Assembly: GCA_044222225.1 (NCBI GenBank)
Contig: JBGANR010000027.1
Coordinates: 1 to 52,450, forward strand
From: JBGANR01 sp044222225
GTDB lineage: Bacteria > Actinomycetota > Actinomycetes > Mycobacteriales > Mycobacteriaceae
DNA length: 52,450 nucleotides
Direction of reading: 5' to 3'
In this document: positions 1 to 8,148 of the stretch, in pieces
How the letters are laid out: each line of letters starts with the position of its first letter
How positions within the stretch are numbered: position 1 is the first letter of the stretch
Program-made: the position numbers and the translations under genes
Notes under the pieces: generated by a model
Databases searched by the model: none
The model's input: the letters and a program-made list of their open reading frames with translations, nothing else
What the model was told of the DNA's origin: nothing

Positions 1-579
1 TTCGGCATCGCCCTCATCGCCGCCGTCGGCGCGCAGAACGTCTTCGTGCTCCGTCAGGGGCTGCGTGTGGAACATGTCGCGGCCGTCGTGGCGATCTGTT
101 CCCTGTCGGACATCGTCATCATCGGCGGCGCCGTCCTCGGTGTCGGCACGCTCATCGCGGCGGTGCCCGGCCTCATCACCACCGTCAAGATCGCCGGCGC
201 GGCCTTCCTGTTCGGCTTCGCCGCGCTCGCGGCCAGGCGGGCGTTCCGGCCGCAGACCGCCGAGGTGGACGACGACGCGGCGCGGGCCCGGCGCGGGCTG
301 CTCGCGACCGCCGCCACCTGTCTCGCGCTGACCTGGCTCAATCCCCACCTGTGGGTCGACGTGCTCATGCTCGGCGCGATCTCCAACAGCTATGCCGCCG
401 ATCGGTGGACATTCGCGATCGGCACGATGACGGCCAGCGTGGTGTGGTTCGTGGCGCTCGGCTTCGGTGCTCGCCTGCTCAGCCCGTTCTTCCGCAGCCC
501 GAGCGCGTGGCGGCGGTTCGACGCCGGCGTCGCCGTGGTCATGGCATCCCTGGCCGTCGGGCTGCTGGTCACCGGATGA
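1..579 (+). CDS. LysE/ArgO-type amino acid exporter (5' truncated by window)
   Basis: The reading frame is open from base 1, so the gene starts upstream of the window. The visible 192 residues begin with GIALIAAVGAQNVFVLRQGL, the hallmark N-terminal motif of LysE/ArgO exporters, which export basic amino acids such as lysine and arginine. About five hydrophobic membrane segments follow, including one around the conserved TWLNPHLWVD stretch. Only roughly the first ten residues of a normal ~200-residue protein are missing. The family assignment is firm, but the substrate is not. The LysG-type regulator that often sits divergently would lie outside the window. Confidence 0.88.
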   Translation, partial: FGIALIAAVGAQNVFVLRQGLRVEHVAAVVAICSLSDIVIIGGAVLGVGTLIAAVPGLITTVKIAGAAFLFGFAALAARRAFRPQTAEVDDDAARARRGLLATAATCLALTWLNPHLWVDVLMLGAISNSYAADRWTFAIGTMTASVVWFVALGFGARLLSPFFRSPSAWRRFDAGVAVVMASLAVGLLVTG

Positions 580-645
580 GTCGGAGTCTCGGACGGTCAC
601 CGGCCTACTCGTGAGTCGAGACACCCCCGGTTATCGTTGTCCCCC

Positions 646-1569
646 GTGATGACCCCCGCCCCGCCCGGCAACGAACCCGTCGAGATCCACGGATATCGCA
701 TCGATCCCGTCCTGGCACGTAGCTGGCTTCTCGTCAACGGCGCCCAGCCGCACCGCTTCGACCGCGCCGCCAAGTCACGGGCGGACGTCGTCGTCCTCGA
801 CATCGAGGACGCCGTCGCCCCCGACGGCAAGGACGAGGCCCGGCGCAACGTCTGCGACTGGCTCGCCGCCGGCAACGAGGGCTGGGTCCGCGTCAACGGC
901 TTCGGCACCCCGTGGTGGGCGGCCGACCTCGACGCACTGTCCAAGGTGCCGGTCGGCGGCATCATGCTCGCGATGGTCGAATCGACCGACCACGTCGTCG
1001 AGACGGCGAAGCGGCTGCCGGGCGTCAAGATCGTCGCCCTCGTCGAGACCGCCCGCGGCCTCGAGCGGATCAGCGACATCGCCAAGACCAAGGGCACCTT
1101 CCGCCTGGCCTTCGGCATCGGCGACTTCCGCCGCGACACCGGCTTCGGCGACCAGCCCACGACACTCGCCTACGCTCGGTCCCGCTTCACCATCGCCGCG
1201 ACGGCCGCGCATCTGCCGCCGGCGATCGACGGCCCGACCGTCGGCACGTCCGCGCTGCTGCTCTCGGAGGCCACGGCCGTCTCGGCCGAGTTCGGCATGA
1301 CCGGCAAGATCTGCCTCTCCCCCGACCAGTGCCACCCCGTCAACGAGGGCCTGTCACCGTCGAAGGACGAGATCGCCTGGGCCGTCGAGTTCCTGGCCGA
1401 CTACGAGCGCGACGGCGGCACGATCCGCAACGGCTCCGACCTGCCCCGCATCGCCCGCGCCACCAAGATCCTCGACCTGGCCCGGTCCTACGATCTGCCC
1501 ATCGATTCCGAGGACGAGACGACCGACCGCGACCACACGTCGGCGCCGACGGACACGTTCCACTACTGA
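646..1569 (+). CDS. HpcH/HpaI aldolase / citrate lyase beta (CitE-like) family protein
   Basis: The protein has about 307 residues and belongs to the CoA-ester lyase (CitE-like) TIM-barrel family. The metal-binding strand VVVLDIEDAVAPDGKDEAR lies near residue 45, and VALVETARGLERI carries the second conserved acidic residue. Family members cleave or condense acyl-CoA esters, such as malyl- or citramalyl-CoA; the substrate here is unknown. I chose GTG 646 because TATCGT (632-637) lies 8 nt ahead, compatible with a leaderless mRNA. ATG 649 and TTG 637 are alternatives. The gene ends at a strong bidirectional hairpin facing ppk2. Confidence 0.82.
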   Translation: MMTPAPPGNEPVEIHGYRIDPVLARSWLLVNGAQPHRFDRAAKSRADVVVLDIEDAVAPDGKDEARRNVCDWLAAGNEGWVRVNGFGTPWWAADLDALSKVPVGGIMLAMVESTDHVVETAKRLPGVKIVALVETARGLERISDIAKTKGTFRLAFGIGDFRRDTGFGDQPTTLAYARSRFTIAATAAHLPPAIDGPTVGTSALLLSEATAVSAEFGMTGKICLSPDQCHPVNEGLSPSKDEIAWAVEFLADYERDGGTIRNGSDLPRIARATKILDLARSYDLPIDSEDETTDRDHTSAPTDTFHY

Positions 1570-1583
1570 CGGCATTCGTCGAA

Positions 1584-1611
1584 GGGGTGCAGGAAGGGAG
1601 TCCTGCACCCC
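1584..1611. terminator. Bidirectional hairpin terminator between convergent genes
   Basis: A perfect 11-bp inverted repeat (GGGGTGCAGGA, 1584-1594) is separated by a 6-nt loop from its complement at 1601-1611. It fills the 53-bp gap between the convergent citE-like and ppk2 genes. There is no U-tract, as is common in high-GC actinobacteria. Confidence 0.75.
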
Positions 1612-1622
1612 GGACGACGACC

Positions 1623-2576
1623 TCAGCGCACCACCGGGAACGACGCGACGCCCGTCTCACCCTCGTCGTAGATGGTGGCGGGCGAGCCGATGATCAGCGG
1701 GTCCGGCGCCCGGACGACGCTCAGGTCCTTACCCGTGTAGTCGAACCGGCTGAGCACCCAGCGCATGGCCTCGAGCCGGGCCCGCTTCTTGTCGTTGGAC
1801 TTGACGACGGTCCACGGGGCGTGCGGCGTGTCCGTGTAGAAGAGCATCGCGTCCTTCGCCGCCGTGTAGTCGTCCCACTTGTCGAGGCTCGCGAGGTCGG
1901 TCGGCGAGAGCTTCCACTGCTTCACCGGGTCGGTGCTGCGCGCCAGGAAGCGCTCATGCTGCTCCGCCCGTCCGACGGAGAACCAGAACTTGATGAGCAC
2001 GCTGCCCGACTGCACGAGCATCCGCTCGAACTCGGGGGCGCTGCGGGTGAACTCCAGGTACTCGTTCGGCGTGCAGTAGCCCATGACGCGCTCGACGCCC
2101 GCCCGGTTGTACCAGGAGCGATCCATCAGCACGATCTCGCCGCCGGCGGGCAGATGCTGCACGTAGCGCTGGAAGTACCACTGGGTCCGCTCCCGCTCGG
2201 TGGGCTTCTCCAGTGCGATGACGCGGGCACCACGGGGGTTGAGGTGCTCCATGAACCGCTTGATCGCGCCGCCCTTGCCGGCCGCGTCACGGCCCTCGAA
2301 GACGATGATGACCTTCGATTCGGTCTCCTTGATCCACGCCTGCAGCTTGAGCATCTCGATCTGCAGCTGACGCTTGGTCCGGTCGTACTGCCGGCGCGTG
2401 ACCTTGGTGTCGTAGGGATAGTTGTGGCGCCAGGCGTCGTCGGGCGACTCCCCGCGCTTGACCTTGCGCCCCTTCCGCAGCAGTTCCCCGATCTCGTCGA
2501 TCTCGGGTGTCACGTCCCGCATGCCTTCGGGTGCGAGCTCGAATTCCACACTCTCCCCGGCGATCTGATCAGTCAT
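1623..2576 (-). CDS. ppk2: Polyphosphate kinase 2
   Basis: This 317-residue protein is a PPK2-family kinase, which transfers phosphate between polyphosphate and nucleoside phosphates. Walker A is in IVFEGRDAAGKGGAIKRF (near residue 90) and Walker B in VLMDRSWYNRAGVERVMGY. The lid region (RFLARSTDPVKQWKLSP) and the C-terminal NDKKRARLEAMRWVL stretch are also typical. The ATG at 2576 is preferred over a longer in-frame extension, because TACGAT (2583-2588) lies exactly 6 nt before it and the extension is Arg/Pro-rich and non-conserved in appearance. The length matches single-domain class I PPK2 enzymes. Confidence 0.93.
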   Translation of the reverse strand: MTDQIAGESVEFELAPEGMRDVTPEIDEIGELLRKGRKVKRGESPDDAWRHNYPYDTKVTRRQYDRTKRQLQIEMLKLQAWIKETESKVIIVFEGRDAAGKGGAIKRFMEHLNPRGARVIALEKPTERERTQWYFQRYVQHLPAGGEIVLMDRSWYNRAGVERVMGYCTPNEYLEFTRSAPEFERMLVQSGSVLIKFWFSVGRAEQHERFLARSTDPVKQWKLSPTDLASLDKWDDYTAAKDAMLFYTDTPHAPWTVVKSNDKKRARLEAMRWVLSRFDYTGKDLSVVRAPDPLIIGSPATIYDEGETGVASFPVVR

Positions 2577-2588
2577 CCGACGATCGTA
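2577..2588 (-). promoter_or_regulatory. Predicted leaderless -10 of ppk2
   Basis: On the minus strand TACGAT (2583-2588) is followed by six bases (2577-2582) and then the ATG. There is no Shine-Dalgarno sequence. Confidence 0.5.
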
Positions 2589-2683
2589 GGTCGCCGAGAT
2601 GAACGCCGGGGGCCATTCGGCAGCCAGACATATCGGCCGCGCGGATCCGAGGCCCGAAGACCCTCCCCGGGAGGCCGAACGGC

Positions 2684-3099
2684 CTCGACGTCGTCGCGCC
2701 CGCCGCACCACCGACCTCCGGCGTCGCCTCCACCGCGGCGGAGACCACTCGCGCGATAGCGCGCTGCGCCACCGACAAGAACCTCTACCAACGCGGCACG
2801 ACCTGGTTCACCGACGGCACGACCGGGTGGACCTCGCATTGCGCCGAACGTTTCGACCAGACGAACCCGTCGACCGCCGCGCCGGCCGGGCCCGCCGTCG
2901 GCGCGTCCTGCCACGGCTACCAGATCAACTCTCGCGCGCAAGCCGCCGACGGCACCACGCTCGTCTGCAACAACGACCGCTGGGAGGTCTACTCCGGACA
3001 GACCGGCGACTCCCCTGGCTGCGCGGCCAGCGCGAATGGACCGACTGCATCGCGCGTAACACCGAGGAGTACTGCCGGGCCACGCTCAACCGGGGCTGA
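2684..3099 (+). pseudogene. Frameshifted remnant of a small Cys-containing (secreted-type) protein
   Basis: One frame (about 2684-3015) encodes a coherent protein-like sequence with TTWFTDGTTGWTSHCAERF, SCHGYQINSRAQAADGTTL and VCNNDRWEVYSGQTGDSP. It then runs out of sense. A second frame takes over directly at about 3013 with WLRGQREWTDCIARNTEEYC and ends at the TGA of 3097-3099. Joined, they give about 135 residues with five or six cysteines. That layout resembles small exported actinobacterial proteins of unknown function. A stop at 2600-2602 lies upstream, and no start codon or signal peptide precedes the coherent part. The 5' end is therefore lost as well as the frame. A sequencing error could explain the frameshift but not the missing start. 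Confidence 0.55.
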
Positions 3100-3147
3100 C
3101 GTTCCGGCGACGGCCCGAGCGCGCGACGGTCCCGAGCCGCGCCGGGC

Positions 3148-3349
3148 TCATCCGCGCGGACCCGCGGCGGCTCCGGGCGCCGGCATCGGCCTACGGCCGG
3201 TGACGACGAGCAGGATCTCCTTGGCCGTCAGGTCGATCGGCTCGCCGTCGCCGACACTGACACTGACCTCGGCAGTAGCCGGTCAACGGGCCGCGCAGAC
3301 GCTCGAGCCCCGGGCCGTCGACGGCATCGACCTCGGTCATCTCGTCCAT
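3148..3349 (-). pseudogene. Small frameshifted ORF downstream of the methyltransferase
   Basis: An ATG at 3349 overlaps the end of the methyltransferase gene and starts MDEMTEVDAVDGPGLERLRG, continuing to LTGYC. The frame then becomes an Arg/Gln-rich artefact. A one-base shift near 3275 restores a plausible tail (VSVSVGDGEPIDLTAKEILL, then VVTGRRP) that ends at the TGA of 3148-3150. The corrected product would have about 67 residues. I do not recognise the family. The overlap with the upstream stop suggests it was the last gene of the tdh-kbl-methyltransferase operon. Confidence 0.35.
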
Positions 3350-3951
3350 TCGATCGTGTGTCGAAAACCCAGCCGGTGCCGCATGCGGGCACCGGGCAGG
3401 ACCCGCCGGACCACGGAGCGCAGCTCGTCGAAAGCGAGTTCCGGGTCCTTCACCGGGAACGCCGGCGCCGACCCGCGGGCCAGCCGGGGATGCTTGACCA
3501 TGCCGATGAGCGGGTTGGTCACCGCCGAGGCGATGTCCCACACCGCGTCCCTCGCCGTCACGGGCGGAGCCAGCCCGACGGCGAGGAATCGGCCGCCGGG
3601 CGCCAGGACCCGGGCGACGTCGTCGAGTGCGGCCTCGGCGTCGAGGTGATGCAGGACGGCGATCATCGTGACGAGGTCGTACGGCCCTGCAAGATCGGCG
3701 AGCGGTGTGTCGTCGACAACGACGCCGGGCAGCGCGGCGCAGGCCTCGGCTGCCGCGCGGCGCATCTCGGCGTCGGTGTCGACGCCGTGGACGGTGTCGA
3801 ACCGCGGGGCGAGCCGCATGAGCAGCCCGCCGCGACCGCAACCGACATCGAGCGCCGCCCGCCGCCCGTCGGGCAGCCGCCGAAGCAGCCATCCGTGGAA
3901 GTGATCGTTGTGGCTCCAGGGATGTCGCGCGTTGAGCGCCGCGAACACCAC
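3337..3951 (-). CDS. Class I SAM-dependent methyltransferase
   Basis: This 204-residue protein has the SAM-binding motif I ALDVGCGRGGLLMRLAPRFD near residue 33. The acidic motif II VHGVDTDAEM and motif IV DLVTMIAVLHHLD follow, with LAPGGRFLAVGL after them. This is a stand-alone Rossmann methyltransferase; the substrate is unknown. The GTG start lies 3 nt beyond the kbl stop, so it is probably co-transcribed with tdh and kbl. Nothing in the sequence links it functionally to threonine breakdown. Confidence 0.85.
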   Translation of the reverse strand: MVFAALNARHPWSHNDHFHGWLLRRLPDGRRAALDVGCGRGGLLMRLAPRFDTVHGVDTDAEMRRAAAEACAALPGVVVDDTPLADLAGPYDLVTMIAVLHHLDAEAALDDVARVLAPGGRFLAVGLAPPVTARDAVWDIASAVTNPLIGMVKHPRLARGSAPAFPVKDPELAFDELRSVVRRVLPGARMRHRLGFRHTIEWTR

Positions 3952-3954
3952 GGG

Positions 3955-5136
3955 CTACCCACGAAGCCGGTCGCGGCCCGCGACGAACGCGTCGACGGCC
4001 CGGTGGACGTCCTCGGTGGAGTGCGCGGCCGACATCTGCGTGCGGATGCGCGCCTTGCCGTGCGGCACCACCGGGTAGGAGAACCCGATGACGTAGACGC
4101 CCTCGGCCAAGACGGCGTCGGCCAGCGCCGTCGCCTCGGCGGCGTCACCGATCATCACCGGGATGATCGGATGCTCACCCGGCAGCAGGTCGAAGCCGGC
4201 GGCCGTCATCCGATCGCGGAACAGCGCGCTGTTGGCGCGCAGCCGCGTCAGCAGATCGCCGGACGAGCTGAGCAGATCCAGCGCGGCCAGCGCCGCCGCC
4301 GCGATGGCCGGGGCCAGCGAGTTGGAGAACAGGTACGGACGGGACCGCTGCCGCAGCAGCTCGACGATCTCGCCGCGCCCCGACGTGTACCCGCCGCTGG
4401 CGCCGCCCAGCGCCTTGCCCAGCGTGCCGGTGACGATGTCGACCCGGTCGGTGACGCCGAACAGCTCCGGCGTGCCCCGCCCGGTCGGGCCGACGAAGCC
4501 GACCGCGTGCGAATCGTCCACCATGACGATCGCGTCGTGCTTGTCGGCGAGGGCACAGATCTCGTCGAGCGGTGCAAAGGAACCGTCCATCGAGAACACG
4601 CCGTCGGTGGCGATCAGCCGGTACCGGGCGTCGGCGGCCGATTCCAACTGGGCTGCCAGATCCGCCATGTCGCGATTCCGGTAGCGCAGCCGCCGCGACT
4701 TGGACAGCCGCACCCCGTCGATGATCGACGCGTGGTTCAGCTCGTCGGAGATGATCGCGTCCTCGGCGCCGAGCAGCGTCTCGAACAATCCGCCGTTGGC
4801 GTCGAAACACGAGCCGTAGAGAATCGTGTCCTCCGTGCCGAGGAATTCGGAGATTCGCCATTCGAGTCGCTTGTGCAGAATTTGCGTGCCGCAGATGAAG
4901 CGCACCGACGCCATTCCGAAACCCCATCGATCGAGCGCCTCGTGCGCCGCTGCGATGAGCACCGGATGATCGGCCAGACCGAGATAGTTGTTGGCACAGA
5001 AGTTCAGGACCGTATCGCCGCCGACCCGCACCTCCGCACGTTGCGGGCCGTCGAGCAGCCGCTCCGACTTGTACAGACCGTCCTCGCGGATGGTCGCCAG
5101 CGTCCGGCGCAGATCGTCGCGCATCGCCTCATTCAT
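3955..5136 (-). CDS. kbl: Glycine C-acetyltransferase (2-amino-3-ketobutyrate CoA ligase)
   Basis: The protein has 393 residues, the family length. It is a PLP-dependent alpha-oxoamine synthase that splits 2-amino-3-ketobutyrate with CoA into glycine and acetyl-CoA. Visible hallmarks are FCANNYLGLADHP, the substrate loop FGMASVRFICGTQ, IVMVDDSHAVGFVGPTGRG and the PLP-lysine site DIVTGTLGKALGGASGGY. The C-terminal HGKARIRTQMSAAHS is also typical. The ATG at 5136 has GGGAG eight bases upstream; a GTG at 5142 is an alternative overlapping the tdh stop. With tdh it forms the two-step threonine-to-glycine pathway. Confidence 0.95.
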   Translation of the reverse strand: MNEAMRDDLRRTLATIREDGLYKSERLLDGPQRAEVRVGGDTVLNFCANNYLGLADHPVLIAAAHEALDRWGFGMASVRFICGTQILHKRLEWRISEFLGTEDTILYGSCFDANGGLFETLLGAEDAIISDELNHASIIDGVRLSKSRRLRYRNRDMADLAAQLESAADARYRLIATDGVFSMDGSFAPLDEICALADKHDAIVMVDDSHAVGFVGPTGRGTPELFGVTDRVDIVTGTLGKALGGASGGYTSGRGEIVELLRQRSRPYLFSNSLAPAIAAAALAALDLLSSSGDLLTRLRANSALFRDRMTAAGFDLLPGEHPIIPVMIGDAAEATALADAVLAEGVYVIGFSYPVVPHGKARIRTQMSAAHSTEDVHRAVDAFVAGRDRLRG

Positions 5137-5138
5137 GT

Positions 5139-6167
5139 TCACCGCTCCCAATTCAAGATGACTTTGCCGCAATCCCCGCCGCGCGCCACGGCAAATGCGG
5201 TCTCGTGTTCGGCGGCGTCGAACCGGTGGGTGATCACCGGCGATAGATCCAGCCCGCTCTGCAGCAGCACGGACATGGCGTACCAGGTCTCGAACATCTC
5301 CCGGCCGTAAATCCCCTTGAGCGTCAGCATCTTGAGCACGATCGTCGAGAAATCGACGGCGAACGCCTCGCTGGGCAGGCCGAGCATCGCGATCCGGCCG
5401 CCGTGGCACATGGAGGCGATCATGTCGCGCAGCGCCGTGGGCCTGCCGGACATCTCCATTCCGACGTCGAATCCCTCGACCATGTCCAGTCCGTCCTGGA
5501 TATCGGCGATCGCTGTGGTCGCCGCATCGACCGCGAGACTCACGCCGAGTTCGCGGGCGATGGCCAACCGATGTTCGCTGACGTCGGTGATCACGACGTG
5601 GCGCGCACCCCCGTGTCTCGCCACCGCCGCCGCCATGAGACCGATGGGGCCGGCGCCGGTGATGAGCACGTCCTCACCGAAGAAGGGGAAGGTCAGCGCC
5701 GTGTGGACGGCGTTACCGAGCGGGTCGAAGATCGCGGCGACGTCCAGGTCCACCTCGTGCCGGTGCACCCAGACGTTCTGCTCCGGCAGCACGACGTACT
5801 CGGCGAACGCCCCGTCGCGGTGAACCCCCAGCCCTTTGGTGTGGGCGCACAGGTGCCGACGGCCGGCTCGGCAGTTGCGGCAGTCGCCGCACACGAGGTG
5901 GCCCTCCCCGCTGATGAGCTCACCGATCTTCACCTTGGTCACCGACCGGCCGACCTCGACGACCTCACCGACGAACTCGTGCCCGAGCACGAGCGGCGCG
6001 GCGATCGTGGCCTGCGCCCATGCATCCCAGGCGTCGATGTGCAGGTCGGTGCCGCAGATTCCGGTGCGGAGCACCTTGATGACGACGTCCCCGTCGCCCG
6101 GTACCGGGTCCGGGACCTCGGTCAGCACGAGCCCCGGGCCCGGCTCGGGTTTGAGCAGCGCACGCAC
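5139..6167 (-). CDS. tdh: L-threonine 3-dehydrogenase
   Basis: The 342-residue zinc-dependent MDR enzyme oxidises L-threonine to 2-amino-3-ketobutyrate with NAD+. Catalytic zinc residues occur in GICGTDLHIDAWDAWA and GHEFVGEVVEVG. The structural zinc loop is CGDCRNCRAGRRHLC, and GVHRDGAFAEYVVLPEQNVW is characteristic of Tdh. The NAD-binding motif is VLITGAGPIGLMAAAVARHG. It starts with GTG preceded by GGGGG at about 6172-6176. Its stop overlaps the kbl start region, so tdh-kbl is one translationally coupled operon. The product is passed directly to Kbl because the keto-acid is unstable. Confidence 0.95.
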   Translation of the reverse strand: MRALLKPEPGPGLVLTEVPDPVPGDGDVVIKVLRTGICGTDLHIDAWDAWAQATIAAPLVLGHEFVGEVVEVGRSVTKVKIGELISGEGHLVCGDCRNCRAGRRHLCAHTKGLGVHRDGAFAEYVVLPEQNVWVHRHEVDLDVAAIFDPLGNAVHTALTFPFFGEDVLITGAGPIGLMAAAVARHGGARHVVITDVSEHRLAIARELGVSLAVDAATTAIADIQDGLDMVEGFDVGMEMSGRPTALRDMIASMCHGGRIAMLGLPSEAFAVDFSTIVLKMLTLKGIYGREMFETWYAMSVLLQSGLDLSPVITHRFDAAEHETAFAVARGGDCGKVILNWER

Positions 6168-6233
6168 GAAATCCCCCTTCGGCAGTGATCGGTGTACGCG
6201 TCCAGCATCGTCCCCGGGTGGCCGTGCGGTCCA

Positions 6234-6872
6234 TCACGAGTTTGCGGAGGCGAAACGCTCCCGCAGAACCGCCAGGCCGGGACCGCTCAGGTCGGCCGAC
6301 GCCTGACGACGCCCCGAGGCCGCCAGCAACAGCGACAGCACCGGGCCCTCGACCACCGGGCCCGACCCGAGCGTCTCGGCACAGTCGGTAGCCGACAGCG
6401 TCAGCCCGGCGACGAGCCCCTTGCCGCCGCCGAGCGCCGCCGACGTCGCCGCCTGTGAACGCAGTGCCCGCCCGACCGCGTCCACCGGATATCCGCGGGT
6501 GATGCCCAGCGGCCGGCGGATGTCCTCACCGTGCACGAACGCCTCGATGAGCCGCGTCACGAGCGGCGCCGGCGGCGACGACGTCCGCGCGGCCGACGCC
6601 GCGAGCCGAGTGAGCGTCACCCGCGGATCGTCCGCCTTCGCCCGCGCCACGCCGAACTCGTTGGCGCGATCGAAATCGAAGCGGGCCCGTGCCATGTCCT
6701 TGAGAAACAGCCACGGCGTCATGGTCGCGGTGTCCACGAGGTGGGCCAGTACGTCATGCACCGTCCAACCGGCACACCACGACGGCGTCAGCCACAGCTG
6801 ATCGTCGAGGCCGTCCAGGTCGGACGCGAGCGCCCACCGTTCTTCATGGACGATGCGCCACACGTCCTTCAT
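6234..6872 (-). CDS. Maleylpyruvate isomerase-like / TIGR03083-type protein (DinB superfamily)
   Basis: The protein has 212 residues. The N-terminus (WALASDLDGLDDQLWLTPSW followed by CAGWTVHDVLAHLVDTATM) carries the four-helix DinB-like fold with a metal-binding His in DVLAHL. A second His lies in LIEAFVHGEDIRRPLGI. The family is linked to mycothiol-dependent transferases and isomerases, but most members are uncharacterised. The ATG at 6872 is preceded by GGGGGCGAG. It is a separate unit from tdh (66 bp gap) and from the toxin-antitoxin pair upstream. Confidence 0.75.
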   Translation of the reverse strand: MKDVWRIVHEERWALASDLDGLDDQLWLTPSWCAGWTVHDVLAHLVDTATMTPWLFLKDMARARFDFDRANEFGVARAKADDPRVTLTRLAASAARTSSPPAPLVTRLIEAFVHGEDIRRPLGITRGYPVDAVGRALRSQAATSAALGGGKGLVAGLTLSATDCAETLGSGPVVEGPVLSLLLAASGRRQASADLSGPGLAVLRERFASANS

Positions 6873-6909
6873 CTCGCCCCCGATGCGTGTCGATGGCCGG
6901 CCGGCCCCT

Positions 6910-7176
6910 CTACGGACGATAGACGTCCCGCCGGTGGGCGATATGGATGACGCGCACGACGACCCGCTCATCGAAGATCTGATATATCACCCGAAACTCG
7001 CCGCGCCGGGCGGAGAATCGACCCTCGAGCCGACCCAACAGCGGTTTCCCGACACGGCGAGGATTCTCCGCAAGCGGACCGCGGATGAACTCCCAGCACG
7101 CCATCGCCGCCGACTCCGGGAGCGAGACCGTCAGAGCCCTGCGCGCCGTCCGAGTCAGCTCGATCTCAAACGTCAC
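6910..7176 (-). CDS. RelE/ParE-family toxin
   Basis: The 88-residue basic protein has the RelE fold signature. It starts FEIELTRTARRAL; GKPLLGRLEGRFSARRGEFR is the conserved core, followed by VIYQIFDERVVVRVIHIAHR at the C-terminus. RelE-type toxins cleave mRNA at the ribosome. The GTG start at 7176 lies 11 nt inside the antitoxin gene, the usual coupled arrangement. Arg residues in the core and the final His-Arg-Arg are retained, so the toxin looks intact. Confidence 0.87.
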   Translation of the reverse strand: MTFEIELTRTARRALTVSLPESAAMACWEFIRGPLAENPRRVGKPLLGRLEGRFSARRGEFRVIYQIFDERVVVRVIHIAHRRDVYRP

Positions 7177-7456
7177 GCGGCAGCCGTCCGCGAGCCCGCA
7201 TCTCGGCGGTCACCTCGTCCAGCGAGTACAGCCCGCCGACCGCTGCGTCCGCCTCGGCCTCCCGAAGCTCGCGCATCGACTCCGCATCGCCGAGGATCGC
7301 CAAGGTCTCCATGATCGAGTCGTAGTCGTCGGCGCTGATCAGCACCGCGGCCCGGCGCCCCTTACGCGTCACCTCGACCCGTTCATGCGTCCGAACGGTC
7401 TCGTCCACCAAGCGCGAGAGGTTCGCCCGGACCTCGGCGAGCGGCAGTGTCGTCAT
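7166..7456 (-). CDS. Phd/YefM-family antitoxin
   Basis: The 96-residue protein begins MTTLPLAEVRANLSRLVDET and continues THERVEVTRKGRRAAVLIS, the DNA-binding Phd/YefM domain. An acidic C-terminal tail (RELREAEADAAVGG) would wrap the toxin. On the minus strand TAGAAT (7464-7469) lies 7 nt before the ATG, so a leaderless mRNA is likely. The overlapping palindrome AGAATTCT (7461-7468) may be part of the autoregulatory operator. Together with the downstream RelE-type gene it forms one toxin-antitoxin operon. Confidence 0.88.
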   Translation of the reverse strand: MTTLPLAEVRANLSRLVDETVRTHERVEVTRKGRRAAVLISADDYDSIMETLAILGDAESMRELREAEADAAVGGLYSLDEVTAEMRARGRLPRDV

Positions 7457-7493
7457 GTACAGAATTCTAGCGCATTGGAGTCGCCGTTGTCGG

Positions 7494-8087
7494 TCAGATC
7501 CAGCCCTCGCTTGCGCGCCCGGACCAGTTCGCCAGCCGCTCGGTGGGCCCGGCGCCCTCACGCGGCTCGACGGGACCGTCGAACGGCACGCCGGCGGAAG
7601 GCCGGATCTCGGCGGGCAGGAACCTCGGCACCACCGCGAGCATGCCCTCCGCGAAGTCGGCATCGGGCGCCTCGCACGGCTGACCGGTGGCCACCGCCAG
7701 GTCCCAGCCGTGGACGAACGCCTCGTTGACGTAGCCGAAGAGCGCGCCCCGGCCGGGCACCTGACCCCACGGCACCGAAACCGGCCGGTCTAGCAGGGCG
7801 TCGTCGGACCACGCGGCGAGCGCACGCTCGCGGAACTCCGCGAACGTGTCCGGGTCGTACGCGTCGATGACGGTCGGCGCGCCGTCGACCGTGCCGCGCG
7901 TCGCGATGGCCTCGGCCCGCCCCACCGTCGCCAGGATGTGGCCGATGAGCGCGCGGACGTCGAATTCGTCGCAAGGGGTCGGACGGTCGAGTTGGTCGGG
8001 AGTCACCGCGCCGACCAGGGACAGTGCCCACTCGGTGGCGGCGGCGTAGACGGGACGGGGATCGGCGAGCTGTGTGTTCGTTGTCAT
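7494..8087 (-). CDS. TIGR03086-family metal-binding protein (DinB superfamily)
   Basis: This protein has 197 residues. DQLDRPTPCDEFDVRALIGH and ILATVGRAE make up the conserved N-terminal signature of TIGR03086 proteins, with His in LIGH as a likely metal ligand. A second His lies in YVNEAFVHGWDLAVATGQ. No reaction is established for this family. It is divergent from a WYL regulator gene, and a perfect palindrome lies between the two starts, so it is the probable target of that regulator. The ATG at 8087 was chosen because longer versions run into the operator region. Confidence 0.8.
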   Translation of the reverse strand: MTTNTQLADPRPVYAAATEWALSLVGAVTPDQLDRPTPCDEFDVRALIGHILATVGRAEAIATRGTVDGAPTVIDAYDPDTFAEFRERALAAWSDDALLDRPVSVPWGQVPGRGALFGYVNEAFVHGWDLAVATGQPCEAPDADFAEGMLAVVPRFLPAEIRPSAGVPFDGPVEPREGAGPTERLANWSGRASEGWI

Positions 8088-8107
8088 GAACGAAGCCTCG
8101 CACCTGA

Positions 8108-8128
8108 ACCTGACATCTCCTGTCAGGT
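8108..8128. promoter_or_regulatory. Perfect palindromic operator between divergent genes
   Basis: ACCTGACA (8108-8115), a 5-nt centre, and TGTCAGGT (8121-8128) make an uninterrupted inverted repeat. It lies in the 61-bp gap between the TIGR03086 gene and the WYL regulator. It is placed to control both promoters and is probably the WYL protein's own binding site. Confidence 0.65.
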
Positions 8129-8148
8129 ATTTCTGCGAGAATCCGTCC

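Noticed and set aside
3358..5310. A 650-codon plus-strand ORF opposite the methyltransferase and kbl
   Set aside because: It is antisense to conserved enzymes and lacks family motifs. High GC content leaves such frames open by chance.
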